The position numbers were made by a program, and so were the translations under genes. A stretch of 64,000 nt of DNA, taken from assembly GCF_010015585.1 (NCBI RefSeq), contig NW_022985072.1, forward strand, positions 1-64,000, given 5' to 3'. This DNA is from Eremomyces bilateralis CBS 781.70 (taxonomy: Eukaryota; Ascomycota; Dothideomycetes; Eremomycetales; Eremomycetaceae). The notes beneath the pieces were generated by a model. It searched no databases, was not told where the DNA came from, and saw only the letters and a program-made list of their open reading frames with translations. How positions within the stretch are numbered: position 1 is the stretch's first letter; the number at the start of each line of letters is the position of its first letter. Shown here in pieces: positions 36,038-48,300 of the stretch.

Positions 36038-38639
36038 TCAACTCCACGGATCATTTGGCGCCGTCATATCCTGGGCTACAAAACCACCATCTCCCCCCTC
36101 TGGCTCGGGAACGAAAACACCATAGTTGGACTTTGTCTTCTCAGATTTGGAAGTCCCCTTCTTGCTTTTCTTCGAGCCTTTCCTTTTCTTCGAGTTTTTC
36201 TCCTCCTTCTTCTTCTCCTTCTTCCCCCTTTTCTTTTCCTTCGCCTTCTTGGGCTTCTTGGAATTTTTTTCCTCAGCAGATTCTTCCGAGCTGCTGGACG
36301 AGCTGCTGGACGAGCTGCCACTCTCCGAATCCTCGAGTCGCAGTCGTAGGATCTCCGCACGAAGCTCTGCTTGCGTCATCTCTTCGAGCCGTTTGCTGTA
36401 ATCATCGTCGTCTTCTTCGAGAGGATGGTCCAGGATATCTTCCAAAGCATCTACTCATGTCAATGGTGAGCAGCAAATACGGTCGCTCCAACCTTACCCC
36501 TGGTGCGATAGAAGAAACGGAAAACGGCAAATGGCCTGTCGAGAGTATCGATTTGTGTTGGTGCTTGACAACTTCTGTAAGTTGTCAGTAACGCGCCAAC
36601 ATAAATACTAAGGCACGGTCGTCTTACGAATGCCAATATTTGAACCCCTTCCCTGCCCTCATCAGGAACTTAATCTGATGCTTTCCAGCGTATTTTTCCG
36701 GGATGCGAGGCACGTCCTCTTTCTTAGCGACGTAGACTCCCCCGTTGGCTTCGTCATCAGAGGAAAGAGCTTCTGGATCCGGAGGAAGGCTGAACGCCCA
36801 TTTCTTCCAGTAGTCCTGCACAAATGGCTCATGACGTGGTCCACCGGTACGGGTGGATTTGCTACCGTCGTTGTTGGAATTCCCACTGCCGGTATCCTCG
36901 CTGTCGCTACTTGCATTGCTGGCGCTGCTGGTGCTGCTGTTACTGCTACTTGTGCTGCTGTCGTTGGTGCTGCTAGTCTTCGAATTGGGCTCATTAGCAG
37001 AGCTTGCCTCTTCGGTTGGCCATGCGACGAATCCATCATTGGTTGGTAGATTTTGACCATCGTTGTTGCTCTCGTTGTCCTCGTTATTGTCGTTGTCGTA
37101 ATTCTCAAAACCATTGTTGAAATTGTTGTCACCGTTGTCGTCCTGATTTGTCTGGTGTTCACCATAAGTCTGATTCTGCGTGTCTTGCTGCTGATTTTTA
37201 GCAGGCTCGACGATAGAGCCAGCTTGGGCGGAGTTGTTTTCGTTGGTGTCATCCTTAGGAGGCCTTTTCCCGCCACACTTACGACAATGATGGTAATGGT
37301 CGGTGTCTTGGTCATGTCCTGGTATGTTTAGTATTAAAAACTAACAATAAATCGGAGCGAGCTTACTCTCACGACGTGCTGACACTGAATATCGAGGCCG
37401 TCCGTCATAATTATGATTCATGTGGTGGTGGGTCCGGTGACGATCGGTGGGAGCGTTGACGTAGTGAGGGCCGCTGTAAGTAGTGTCGGAGGTCGAGAAC
37501 ATAGATGGACTGCGGTATCGCCTTGTATCCTCGCGAGGACCGTGCCAGTGCCGCTCTCGCCCGATGTGGTCTTCCCGATGAGCCGACCTGCCATATCGAT
37601 GATCATCACGCCAAGTTAGACCATTCTCCCTAGAAGGGTAGCGATGAGTCGACCTCTCATGCCGATGATCATCACGCCAAGTTGAATCATGCTCCCTAGA
37701 AGGGTAGCGAAGATTTTGAAATCCACGCGAGGCATCTGATCGGCTGTCACCATACCATGGCTGTAGAGGAGGAGGATATGCGGGATCGTAGGGATAGTAC
37801 TGAGGCGTCGGCTGATAGGCACCTGGTATTTGGTAGTATCCATATGAGTCTGGTTGCAAATTGTAAGGGACTTCGTATGTGCGACGCCGGTTTGCGGGAA
37901 CTCTCTCGTCGACGCTCGGACAGTCACAGTCATCCTCATCGTGATTGCCGTCTAGTCCAAAGGCTGTCGCCCTGCCATAGTCGAGCCCGTCATTTGCGCC
38001 GTCAAAGAACCCGGGGATGGAGAACCCAGGTGCTCCTTGACAGATGCTGGATTCAGTGAATCTTCTTGACCTGGATTCCACAAGCACGGCCTCCTTGCGT
38101 CTCGGACTATCATTCAACGCTCTATGCCATTCTTCGGCTCCTGAATGGCTTCCACATCGGAGCACAACGACCTCAATAGTGCCGAGGCCACTAAGTTTGG
38201 ACTCGCTCCGGTCAGACTTACTACCTTTGGCTAGAAGAGTGTTAAGGACAGTCGCAAAACTTGACTTAGAGAACATACTTTTGTGGACCTCTTCGAACTT
38301 GAAGGCTCGCTGCAAGAACCTATTTGGTTCGATTGGAATCTCCTTTCCACGGATTACCATTGAAACCTTGGAGTCAAGCACAGCATCTTTGTGGTTAGGA
38401 GGCAAAAGATACTGTGAGACTCTGTTTGTCTGGTATTCGCCGTCGATATAGACGAATGCGTGTAAGCCAGGGCCAATATATCCGAGTGTTTCGAGGCGGA
38501 TGCAGAAGCCTGCAGGCTCATTTGGGATCTCAAGATATGATTGAACGACGCCATCGTAGTACCTCACATCGTGCTCGCGGAATTTGGTGGTAGCCCGGGC
38601 TTTCTCGACCCAGCACTTCAGATTTTGAAGTGTGGGCAT
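36038..38639 (-). CDS. DUF7918-type fungal protein of unknown function
   Basis: Four exons join in phase: 38639-37367, 37318-36628, 36574-36498 and 36450-36038, giving 817 aa; introns are 47-53 bp. The N-terminal 180 residues (from MPTLQNLKCWVEKA through FCIRLETL, HAFVYIDGEY, FKFEEV and LGTIEVVVLRC) resemble the fungal DUF7918 beta-rich domain. Then come a Tyr/Pro/Arg/His-rich region with a duplicated 22-residue unit, an Asn/Asp/Ser-rich region of about 150 residues, a short conserved block (FVQDYWKKWAFSLPPDPEAL, PEKYAGKHQIKF) and PFAVFRFFYRTR. The end is an acidic/coiled part and a Lys-rich nuclear-type tail (KKPKKAKEKKRGKKEKKK). Nuclear location is an inference from the basic tail. The first ATG of the frame is at 38639; the frame upstream opens only with TTG. 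The family name is recalled, not searched. Confidence 0.72.
37577..37710 (-). repeat. 66-bp tandem duplication within the DUF7918-type gene
   Basis: Two copies start at 37598 and 37664 (66 bp apart, 22 codons) and encode THRYPSRENGLTWRDDHR-type units. The spacing keeps the reading frame, so the duplication lengthens the protein without breaking it. Confidence 0.8.
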
Positions 38640-39087
38640 ATCGCCGGTCTCGTACGCTGAATGCTGGTGATTATAAGCAAAGGTCAATGATGTGGTGAGA
38701 AAGTGGGAGGATTGAGAATTTGAAAGTGAATGCGACTTAAGATGCAGGATGGAGAAGAGTCTTGTGAAAATTAGAAACTAGAGAGACATGAGCAATGCTG
38801 ACACAGAGATGCTTTGTTTTGATTCACCTGGTTGTAGGCACGTCGATTGTTGTCTCCAGAAGCAATACTTTACTTGGGAACACATGAGTCTTATGGACCA
38901 GTCCCGCATGTGATGGATGTGGCAACTAAGCTACAAGCGTGAAGAGGCAGCTGATGTGATTCAAGCCCAGTGTCCTGAACTTCAGGCTTGAACACAAACT
39001 CTGGAATAATGGAACAATATCAAAATGGGTATAAGCTACCTGGACAAGGTATCTCGAAGGCAGACATCTATCCAAAGCCATCTTTGG
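38640..39087. other. Intergenic upstream of the DUF7918-type gene
   Basis: About 450 bp between tandem minus-strand genes: promoter of the DUF7918-type gene and 3' flank of YOS9. I see no gene in it. Confidence 0.5.
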
Positions 39088-40644
39088 CTACAACTCCTCT
39101 TTGTATGTCTCCTCGCTGCCTTCCTGCTCCTCCTCCTCTTTGAGCGGCTCGGAATCTCTCTCATTTCCATTCTGCCCTTCACTTTGGCTTTCCTTATCTT
39201 TCTTCGCTCCAGTCTTCTTCTTCGGCTTGATCTCCGCACGGTATTCCAATCCCCGCCGCACCTCGTAAAGATCAATCTTCCACTCATGATCACGAGCGGC
39301 TCGCTCGATCCCCGCCTTCATAATTTCGAGCTCATCGGTGTTTGTGATCTTCAACTTCTTCAGTTCGGCTGGGGTTAGGTTGACTCCCTTGCTTGAAGCC
39401 ACAGTCGTTATAAATGTCGCCGTTCCGCCGCCGAGGATCTCGCCCTTTTCTAGGACTTTCCCCTCCATCCCAACCCATTTCTTCGCACCGATCTCTACCC
39501 CGCCAGCGATGGGATACTTGGGCGGTGCTTGTTCCAGTGCTGTTTGTAGATCCACCAGACTTTGAGACGCTTGCTGCTGGGCTTCCTGCTGCATAGCCTC
39601 AAACTCCTTTAGCTCTTCTTCGGGGAGAACAGCTCGACAAGTGATCGGATTAGGCTTTTCTTTTTTCGGAGGAAGGAAGGCTATATCGTTGCAGAGGCGG
39701 GGGGTTTTGATGACCATGAGATAAGAGCACGTGGCAACCTCTTTGATAAGGCCGATTTGATCCGCTGCTTGAGGTGAGCAATGGAACTAGAGTAGCAGAG
39801 TCAGTACCGTAGATCTGAATGGGACAGATTATATGCGAGCTCTTGGAAGCTTATGACGAACCTGGACTTCTATCCGCCTCTCTCGCCCGGTCAAATCGCA
39901 CTGGGTTCCCCCCCCCAGCTTCTGCACCAAATATCTTTTCTCGCCTCTGGTTTCAAGCTTCGCCAGCCCAGTCTCTTCACTCTGCCGGCGTGAGGTAGTG
40001 TACCCCTTTCCATCACTTGGCTCAGGAAAAACACCCAAGACATAGCTGTCCACGGACGAGTCCTCGATGGGCGGATACGCCGGGCCGCCCCTTTCTGTGG
40101 AAAGTGGATGGAACTGCTTCACGCCATCATTGAAGCAGAATGAGTATGACCACCATCCTGAGACGAAATAGATACACTGCCCTTCCATCTCCTTCACGAG
40201 CTCCCATCCGCGAGCAGTCGCCCGAACAAGCTCACTGCTCTGCTCTTCCGGCGAGTGTTCCTCCTTTGTAGTATTCGGAGGATTGACCACAGGAATGCTG
40301 CAGAGGTACTCGATTCCGCGGAGGTTCATAAGCTCATAGTCACGGATTTCCGGCTCTTTCCGCGACTCCGCTGTGTCCTGCAGATTCGCTGACTGTGAAT
40401 GTTCGGGGAGGTATGACGTGGAGGGAGTGAGTCCGGATCGTGTAAGACTCTTTGGGTCGTCGGCAGCAATAACGTCGTCCGAAAACACGATCTCATACTA
40501 GGAGAATTAGCATAACGCGTCCGGCACGGATTGAGAGTTGTCGCGTACTTGGGGATACGATAGCAGGTCATCCAGCACGTTGAATGCATGCGAGCTGGCA
40601 TCGGCCAGTCGCAACAAGGCGACGAAAGCCCATATGTTCCTCAT
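39088..40644 (-). CDS. YOS9: ER quality-control lectin Yos9/OS-9
   Basis: This ER-lumenal lectin recognises trimmed N-glycans on misfolded proteins and hands them to the Hrd1-Hrd3 ubiquitin ligase for ERAD. Exons are 40644-40549, 40497-39862 and 39786-39088, giving 476 aa; introns are 51 and 75 bp. The N-terminus is a signal peptide (MRNIWAFVALLRLADASS). The MRH domain spans about residues 115-270: CIYFVSGWWSYSFCFNDGVKQFHPL-like start, the Gly/Gln/Cys block GGGTQCDLTGRERRIEVQFHC across the second splice, then KEVATCSYLMVIKTPRLC. Trp-Trp, Arg, Glu and Tyr expected for mannose binding are all present. The C-terminus ends YKEEL, which resembles an HDEL/KDEL-type retention signal. It lies 325 bp from JAC1, transcribed in the same direction. 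Confidence 0.93.
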
Positions 40645-40969
40645 GAGCGCATTGTTTGCCGCAGATATATGTCGCTTCTGCAGTTTGCAGATGTCGGATA
40701 AACTCCAATAACTGTACCAGAAGTGTATGTTGTTTATTGAAGGTGACAGCTGTTCGTTGATGTCAGCGGGGTGGAAATCATGCAGGGGTTCCGCTCAGGC
40801 TTCCCGCTCCACCCCCTGATGCACTTCCCATGCCCAAGCGGAGAGCATTCCAGCGCCGGAATGGGAAATCGATATCAGAAGACAATTAAATGGACAAATA
40901 GCCAAATTTATGGAGTGGATTGGGAAGCTATTATTACATTATCAGTCATAAAATGGGGGCTCCTGGTGC

Positions 40970-41758
40970 TTAATGCTGCAACACCACCGGCTTCCCCTTC
41001 TCCCAATTATCCAAGCTCTCCCTGATATTCATCCAAAACCGCAATTTCACCGTCTCCTTCTTCGCCTCATCCAAATTATCCTTTGCAAACAGCTCCTCCA
41101 AGGTCCTCACACAGTCCTCCACCCGTTTCTCATTCACCTCCCGCAGCTTCCACACGACGTCCTCGGTCTCCGCTTCTTCCACCTCCTCCCTAGCCTCCAG
41201 CACCTCCATCAGCAATTCCTGATCATTCTCATCCAACTTGGAGCTCTCATCCTCATGCGATGTGATACCCCGCAGCCGCAACAAATACTGCGCCCGCGCG
41301 AGGGGTTCTCGCAGCGTTTTGTACGCCTCGTTGATATACGACGATGCCGCTTCCGCCTCCCTCTTGCGCGCTGGAGGCGCGAGATCCGGGTGTGCGATCG
41401 ACTGTAGACGGAGAAACTCCGCGCGAAGTGCGCGGACGTCGATGAGGAAGGGACCGGCGGGTGGCGGGCCGGCGGAGAGGGTCTGAGGGAAGAGCTCGTA
41501 GTATGTAGACGGCCTGTTGGGTTTGGACTGGGGGATTGGCCGTTCGGTGGCTCTGTGAGCTTTCGGGGGTTCGCTAGAAAGCCGGGTGGTGGTAGACAAC
41601 AGTCTGTAGCGCTGCGGATTGCGAGGGCCGCGGCGACATGCAGAGCATGCAATACGCGAAGGGGGCGAATGTGTTGGCTTGTAGGACCTCGAGGAAATAA
41701 TGTCGACGGATACGAGATGTCGTAGGGTTCGTAGAGTTTCCGATAATACAATCCGCAT
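40970..41758 (-). CDS. JAC1: Mitochondrial J-protein co-chaperone Jac1/HscB
   Basis: This J-domain protein brings the Fe-S scaffold Isu to mitochondrial Hsp70 (Ssq1 or general Hsp70) for cluster transfer. A single exon encodes 262 aa. The first 85 residues are Arg/Ser-rich with hydrophobics (MRIVLSETLRTLRHLVSV), consistent with a mitochondrial presequence. The J domain follows: TYYELFPQTL, then RLQSIAHPDLAPP with the HPD signature, and SYINEAYKTLREPLARAQYLL. The C-terminal HscB-type domain (DQELLMEVLEAREEVEEAE and MNIRESLDNW) has the helices that bind Isu. Length and order match fungal Jac1. Confidence 0.93.
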   Translation of the reverse strand: MRIVLSETLRTLRHLVSVDIISSRSYKPTHSPPSRIACSACRRGPRNPQRYRLLSTTTRLSSEPPKAHRATERPIPQSKPNRPSTYYELFPQTLSAGPPPAGPFLIDVRALRAEFLRLQSIAHPDLAPPARKREAEAASSYINEAYKTLREPLARAQYLLRLRGITSHEDESSKLDENDQELLMEVLEAREEVEEAETEDVVWKLREVNEKRVEDCVRTLEELFAKDNLDEAKKETVKLRFWMNIRESLDNWEKGKPVVLQH

Positions 41759-43078
41759 CGTGACTTTCTGCTTTAATGACTTTGCTTGTGATAATAACGG
41801 GCGTTATTAAGTTTGAAGACCCAGGAACAATGCAGCGCACAGGCAACTTGGCCAAATTGCTATAGTCCACAACGACGCTACCTAGATCGCTTAAGACGGG
41901 AAAATGGAAAATCTTGCAAATATTCACATATAGTGACTGGTCGAATAGATTGCGATTGATGATGAATGGAGCAGAAGTCCTGGCGGACAATTAGTGGCCG
42001 ACAGATATCGTTCTTCATGAACCCTGGTCGAGTCTCAACCCGGGACAACATCACGGGAAGTTTCCCTGGTTCTCGGAGTGTGAATCACTTCTCAGGGTTC
42101 CGATGTATTCGATCCTATGCGATATTCTTTAATCTATGTCCATCATGCAATAGAATTTGATATTATCTATAGGTTGATCATATACGATAGTACGAGTAAA
42201 CGAGATGGACTTTGAGCACGTTGACTCACTGACTGCACCAGCTATATCAGCCATCGGGATCAATTGCTCCCTTCAGCAATGGATTAAAGTGCTGATCCAC
42301 TGGCGTCGGAACCCGTAGGAAGCCCTAATCCCTTTAAGAGGGGGTTCCGGTTTCCAATCTCTTAAACGAATTTAGCCTTCCTCTAGTCCGCCTCCGATTC
42401 ACTATATAACGGTACGAATTACGATGTACGATCGCATCCAATATCACAACATCTTCAGGTTCCGTTTCGAGCATGTACCCCGGACTTGGCAGGTTAGTCA
42501 GGTTATGCATTGCAGGTGGTCCGAGCATTCATTAAACTCGAACAAGATAGTTGTGCAGCTTCCTGAGTAGAACGACTGTTAGCCGCTAACTTAGGGCTTG
42601 GTTAATTAGGATACTAAATGGAGCAGTCCGAATCAACCGAGGAAGCCCTACTATTCTACAATTAGGGCATCGATGTATTTCGAGGTCCCAATCAAGCCGG
42701 GCTCCCCGGCATGGTTTTCACAGGCTCGAAATTCGGTAGTTTACTGTATTAGGATCGGACGTTGTATGAATATGCTTCGAACGCAATTTCTGTTTCGAGG
42801 CGCCTCGTAGCCCGAGTTTCGAGACATGATGGGGCGACGGGCGGTGGCACGAAGGAGTAATGGTGACCCAACTTATGAGACAAGGTCCATAGATTGGTAA
42901 TGCTACCTAGGGACCTGTTCGCGGTCGACTATATGCTCTTCGGTGGTTGTGTAATTCCGAAACAGGTTTCCTAGAACCTTTACCACCTTAGTTATGATTG
43001 ACTAGATGGTTCGAATCTCCATGATCATAGCTAGTGAAAACCATATCCGAAACTCCATTGCGACGCTTGAAATGGGTA
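41759..43078. other. Intergenic (1.3 kb), gene-poor
   Basis: No gene is supported. A short minus frame (42334-42528) has no recognisable domain. The stretch at about 42540-42850 has an odd mix of GC- and AT-rich words (GCCCTACTATTCTACAATTAGGGC is imperfectly palindromic) and may be an old non-coding repeat, but I cannot place it in a family. Confidence 0.4.
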
Positions 43079-45303
43079 TCACTGCTTTGCCTCGGCCTCA
43101 GGACCAGCTGGAGGCTTCTCTGCTCCAGTACCATCGCCAGTCGTCTCCCCAGATTCACCCTCTGTTGCCACTCCATGTTCTGTACTCGGCTGCCCGACAG
43201 ATGCGCCCCTATCCGTCTCCCCTGATTCACTCTGCGTTGCAATTCCGTGTTCTGTAGTCGGCCGCGCAAAAGTTGCGCCCGTATCCGTCCCAGTAGATGG
43301 TGCAGTGCTAACAGGAGATTCAAGCTCCTTCCTCACCGAACTCACTCTCTCATTCTCGCGCTCTACACCTCGTGAGAAGATCTGCCTCATAACATCCTCA
43401 TGTCGCGATCCTTCATCCGTGCTCTCTCGCTCGTCCCGCACCTCAGCGCTCCCTTCGGCGTCCGGGGTATTCGCGCCAATGCTCTGAACCGGCTGCTGAG
43501 GGCTGTCCACACCCCCTTCTTGAGGGCTGCCTCGATGCGGAAGGGAGGTGCCGAGTTCCGCCATGCGTTCCTGTTCCTTCCGTGCGTGCACCTTCCGTAG
43601 ATTTGCCGCGCTGCTCTGGCTTCGCATGTCCGGCCTCCCGTCTTTGCGGATGAGAATGCCCTCGGAGTTTCGCGACGGCTTGGTGCGTGTCTTCTTGGTA
43701 TGCGCGTACGGATCCATGATGGTAGTCGTCATCGTTGGTGCCGGCATCGGTCGGCCAAGGCCACCACCAGTAGTTCCGGCCAGTGCTCCGCCAGAGCCTC
43801 GCCGCATGACACCAGATCCGCGGCGCTGTTGGTAGTACGCGTCCGAGGGATCGTACGCTCCTGATACCCGACCCTGATCACGCTCCCACTCAGTAGACTC
43901 CGCACCTTCCACGCTAGGGTATTTGCGTGGCCTTCCTGGGCCACGAGGTGTTTCCCTGCCTCTTTGGGACACATAGTGATCCGCTCGCCAGTGTTCTTCC
44001 GCTTGATCTTGATTGATTCCGTATCCTGAATTCGTTTTCTCGGGGAAAGATGATGAACGACGTAACGAGTAGTCATCAGCATCCATGCGTTGATGCTGCG
44101 ATGGATAGCTCTCTCGCGGTCCTAGAGGCGCAAGTTTGAGACGTTTCGGCGACCCGACGGGCGTGTGGTTGGTCGCGTACGCATCAGTTCCATTCACCAA
44201 CGGTCGCTTCGTCCCTGGGTTGACCGTCGCCCATCCGCTTGGTTGAGGGCCAGATTTCTCATGAGGAAGACTGTGATGAGGATATGTCGGTCTTGTTTCG
44301 GCAAGACTCGCCAGAGGCCCAGCACTCCCTGGCAATGGTGGTAAAACAGACGACTCTCTTTGCGACGAACCTGAAGGAGTCACTGGACCAGCCGTGTTTT
44401 CCTCGAGTCGTTTGGTTTTTCGTTTGAGGACTTCCATCTGCAACTTTATCCCGTCGATTTCGTTCGTTTTAGCAGCGATATTGGCTAGGGTTTGGGAAAA
44501 GAGTTCTAGATCGGAGTCATCAACACCAGCGCGAGATTCTTTTCTTCCGGTCGCCCCAGGTCGACGCAGATCCTCGACGAGCCTGAAGAGTGAGCGAATA
44601 TCATGCTGAATGCCACCCACTGCGGACTCCACTCGTTTCAACTCCCGACTCTGTAATTCGAGAGTCGCGCGATTGTAGTTGACCTGGGTCTGAATGCGAT
44701 CAATCGCGTCCATTTTGACCTGGAACTGTGATGGGTAGCTAGTGCCATTGGTCGCTGGCATTTGCATAGACTGTGCGTGAGGTGACAATTGAACTGATTT
44801 GGACTGTAGAAGTGGTGGAAGAGACCCTGGATGATCCCCAGAGAGCTGCCGTTGTATCGGCGGGAGAGTAGTTGACGCCGACATGTCTGTTACGGCAGGA
44901 GGATGAAAACTGGGCTCGGTGGGAACAGTGGACTTCGAGCTCGCAGGAGTTTCGATATGGTTCGTCGCTGTGGTTCGCGTTGCACCTAAGGACGGTCTCG
45001 ACTTTGCAGCATATTCCACCACATCAGGTTGCACTTCCTTGCCTGTGTCTTCGTTTCGGAATATGATTGACTTATGCTTGAAAATCTCGCATCCTCTGAT
45101 GGTCGAAGAAGTGGTGTTAGCGGGTTGCACAACGTCGACCACGCAATAAAAGTGTTATACTTTAGGGAATTAACGAACCCGCAGAATGTACCATTTCCGA
45201 AGGACGAATACATATGAGAGTAAGGAGTACTTACAGAAGATGTTCTGTTTCTATTGGAGTCTGCAATATCCGAATCGCTATCCTCTCGCCGCAATGTCTG
45301 CAT
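43079..45303 (-). CDS. AT-hook-like nuclear protein of unknown function
   Basis: The large exon (43079 to 45095 or slightly further right) encodes about 670 aa. From the N-terminus it has a small domain-like piece (GCEIFKHKSIIFRNEDTGKEV), a Ser/Pro-rich part, and a helical coiled-coil-like section (MDAIDRIQTQVNYNRATLELQ to VEDLRR, and EIDGIKLQMEVLKRKTKRLE). It continues with an AT-hook-like PRGPGRPRKYP, and a basic conserved block (HTKKTRTKPSRNSEGILIRK, RSQSSAANLRKVHARKEQERM). The acidic Gly/Glu/Thr tail holds a 72-bp tandem repeat. A first exon starts at ATG 45303 (MQTLRREDSDSDIADSNRN). Splicing 45212 to 45095 (GTATTC donor, GCTAAC branch site, ATCAG acceptor) keeps frame for 702 aa; using the stronger GTAAGT at 45234 needs another acceptor. 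DNA binding is an inference from the hook. Confidence 0.68.
43144..43287 (-). repeat. 72-bp tandem repeat, two coding units
   Basis: Two diverged 72-bp copies (43144-43215 and 43216-43287) encode 24-residue units resembling TEHG(V/I)AT(E/Q)xESGET. The frame is kept. The units differ by scattered substitutions, so the duplication is not very recent. Confidence 0.75.
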
Positions 45304-48300
45304 GGGAGTGGGAGGACCTCACTGTGTGGACCCGAAAGAGGTAGGGTTAGCCATATGCTGCAGAAATGTCCACGAATATAAAGCAGAAATGGAGAGTCAT
45401 GGGAATCAGGCTAGCTATCAGGCGTTGGTCATGTAAAATAATAATAGAGCATTTCGTAAACCAAATCGCAGGTGGGTGGGTCGGGCTATTATTTGAATGT
45501 CCATGTCCAAGGACGATCAAGTATCAACAAGGAAAAAGTGAAAGGGAAAGTGGAACGCGACAGCCAATGACAAGCATGGGAATTTAAGTATTGGATAGGC
45601 GAGTTTAAGTTGCGTATAGCTCTTCAGCGAAGTGCTGATTAGTGGAGCTCTCAAAATTTTAAATGGACTAGCGCAAGGCCCAGATGGTGAAAACGGAGCA
45701 GAATAAGGAAAGAGAAGGTCAGGCAGGGTATGAAGAGTGTCAGCCGTCAAGGAGGAACGGCAAAACCGCAAAAAGGAGAACTGGCTTGCAATGAGGCGCG
45801 AGAAGGCGTTGATAGTAGTAATGAAGAGGGCAAAGAGTGTTATCACCCCAGCAGTTAAACTCTTTGTTGGATGCGCGCATTGGCAGATGAGACACTTGGA
45901 ATAGCAAAAGTACTGATGTGGTGAGAATTTCTATGACTGCAATTCAGGTCCAGTCCAATACGCCGTGCTCCAGGGGTGTCAGAGTGAGGTGACTTTGCTC
46001 GCCTCGCCAAAAAGAAGCCAATAGACCATTCTATCAATTTAGGCTGTGAAGTTGCGTCGGGGGTCTGCATCCAATAACGAGGATTTGGAAATGAAATCAG
46101 AGCCAGGTCGTATCATGTCCGCAAAATCGGGGATGGTCCGAAACCTGGCGCATCGGTTTGGCCAGTGGAGTCAAATATGTCGAATCTCTCGTATCGCGCT
46201 TCAAATAAACGAGGTGATGGGCGTAGTTGATGTAGCAAAAAGCTCTTATGCAAAACTGCATAACTCGGCATGGCTAGGGACAACAAATTGAAGGAAATGA
46301 TTGCAAACTTACCAGCCTCGAAGGTCACTTTTGGAAGATGCTTGCAATGGGATTTTCTTTTCCACCAGACCCGGAACCTCGTAGCTAGCTGGAAGTGAAG
46401 GGAGGAAATAAGAACCGGTGATCTGCTGCCAACTGTCATAGAAGTTGCCAAAGTGAGTGCCGCATCTATATTTTCGAATGAGGTAAGTAAGTACTCCTTG
46501 TTGCGGATTGGAGTGCATAGAACGCGTCGTAGATGCGAAATATCAGATTTCCAATTGAGGCAGTATGGAAGTTTGTACTCACTTTCCACAGATCGCCTTG
46601 GTGGATCTTGATTGCGAGGAAGTAAATTCAACGTCCTCCATAACTTCATGACACGCCCAAGGGGGACTATATGCGGCAACGGAGAGGGTGTGCACTATCT
46701 GTCCACGCGTTAGAGCCGACGGATGAAGCCAGACTGGAAGCGGTAACGGAGTGCCTCAGTCGTGCTCGTCTCGGCCGGGCAGGAAATAAGGCTCAATGAG
46801 GTATTAACGCAGATTGGAAAAGGTTTCGGTTTTCATACTCCGGATGCGAACAAGGGATGTATCGACACTGGTCGCTGATGGGGTGAGTTTGATAAACTCA
46901 ATAAACGTCTGTTGGGTTGAAAATAAGATAGGGAATGGAGAATAGGTGTTAGGGCAAAGTACGAAAGTGAGCCGACGATCCTGGATTAGGGCGGATTAGC
47001 AAGCCAGGCTACAGGAACTGGGAAGGATTAGGTGGACTGTGGAGTCTGTGGAGATGTGTCACAGTGTCACTCATGTGTGATGTGTGAGATCTAGGAACCA
47101 AAGCGACGACCTGGAGCCCGGGCGACAGCGATGCTTCCTGTTACTTAGGTACACACTCGGCTTGTATTCTATCACTAACGAAGGTACCTAGGTTTTGGAA
47201 AATTGATTTTTTTTTATAGCCTACATGAAAGGCGCTGACATTCGCTACTGGGTGTGGAATGTGAATTGTATTACTCAATTACTGGCGGCAGTGATCGGCG
47301 GCAAGTAAATTTAAGCGACGGAGTGGAGCCCCTACAGCCTACAGGATGATAATTGATAATGAAATGATAGTTAAGCTAAGCTGAGAAGGAGCACGAATAA
47401 TCCCCAAAACAGAGATAGCTGTGGCTTCCAATATGTTCGTATAGCGACGGATAGTCAACAGGAAATTCCTCTTCCGTCCAGCAGCCAGACAGCTATCGCC
47501 AACCCCTGATCATGATTTGCGCTGAGTACCCAGTCTCAACTAATACTCACTCTCCCAAATCTGGAGTATTCTGCCGTCCTGTTCAGACATCCGGTTGTTC
47601 GTCGTCTACACATCCTTTGGGTTGCAGGGACCAGCTGTCAAGGGCAAACCCGTAGTAGGGCCTTGCCGATGGAATCCCCTGCCGTCCTCCCATGGCCCCG
47701 GTGCCCCGGGAACTGCGTCGCCGCCGTCGCGCCAAAGTGCCAAGGGGCACTGTAAAACAATCTCATGCTCCCTCAGATAAAGTCCAATAAGCCCTGGCAA
47801 GTAGATGTCCCATAATTTATACTCGTATAAGATTAAACGAATCCGAGTACGGCGCTACTGCCTCTTGCTACTGTGTGATCTCGCGCAATCCGATGCAATA
47901 CTAGCACCTCCTATCCTTAAACCCTATCACTAAGACTCTAATAGGGAATCGACAAGACCCTCACTAGTCGCTATGCTATTTCATGTAATTGCTGCCGAAC
48001 GCTAAGTCCATTAGATGCAGAGCAGTAGCTTTCTAGGTAAGCCTGAAATCCTGCACCCTTGACTCTTGAGGGAATGTTGGTAGAAACAAGGACTCAAGCA
48101 ATTAAATCTCGACGCTATCACATGTAGTGCCGGCAACAGTGCCAATAGTGGCTGGTTCAAGTGCAATCATGAGTTTGAAGCGAATCCTGTTCGTTCTCGC
48201 TCTTTATTACTTACGGTATTTATGACGATTGACGACCCATGTCCATAGAGCTAGTCATCACAAAAGGAGGGTAACTTCGGCTGGCTCCGAGATGCCCCAC

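Noticed and set aside
36662-37315. Thr-rich minus-strand frame
   Set aside because: It is the wrong frame of the second exon of the DUF7918-type gene; the correct frame gives the conserved FVQDYWKKWAF block.
42334-42528. Minus-strand 64-codon frame with a basic end
   Set aside because: Considered as a transposon fragment, but no family motif is visible.
43005-43025. Sequence GGTTCGAATCTCC resembling a tRNA T arm
   Set aside because: No A box, anticodon stem or acceptor stem at the proper distance upstream.
46113-46679. Minus-strand open frame of 188 codons
   Set aside because: No recognisable motif, and the protein text looks random. Kept only as part of the gene-free stretch.
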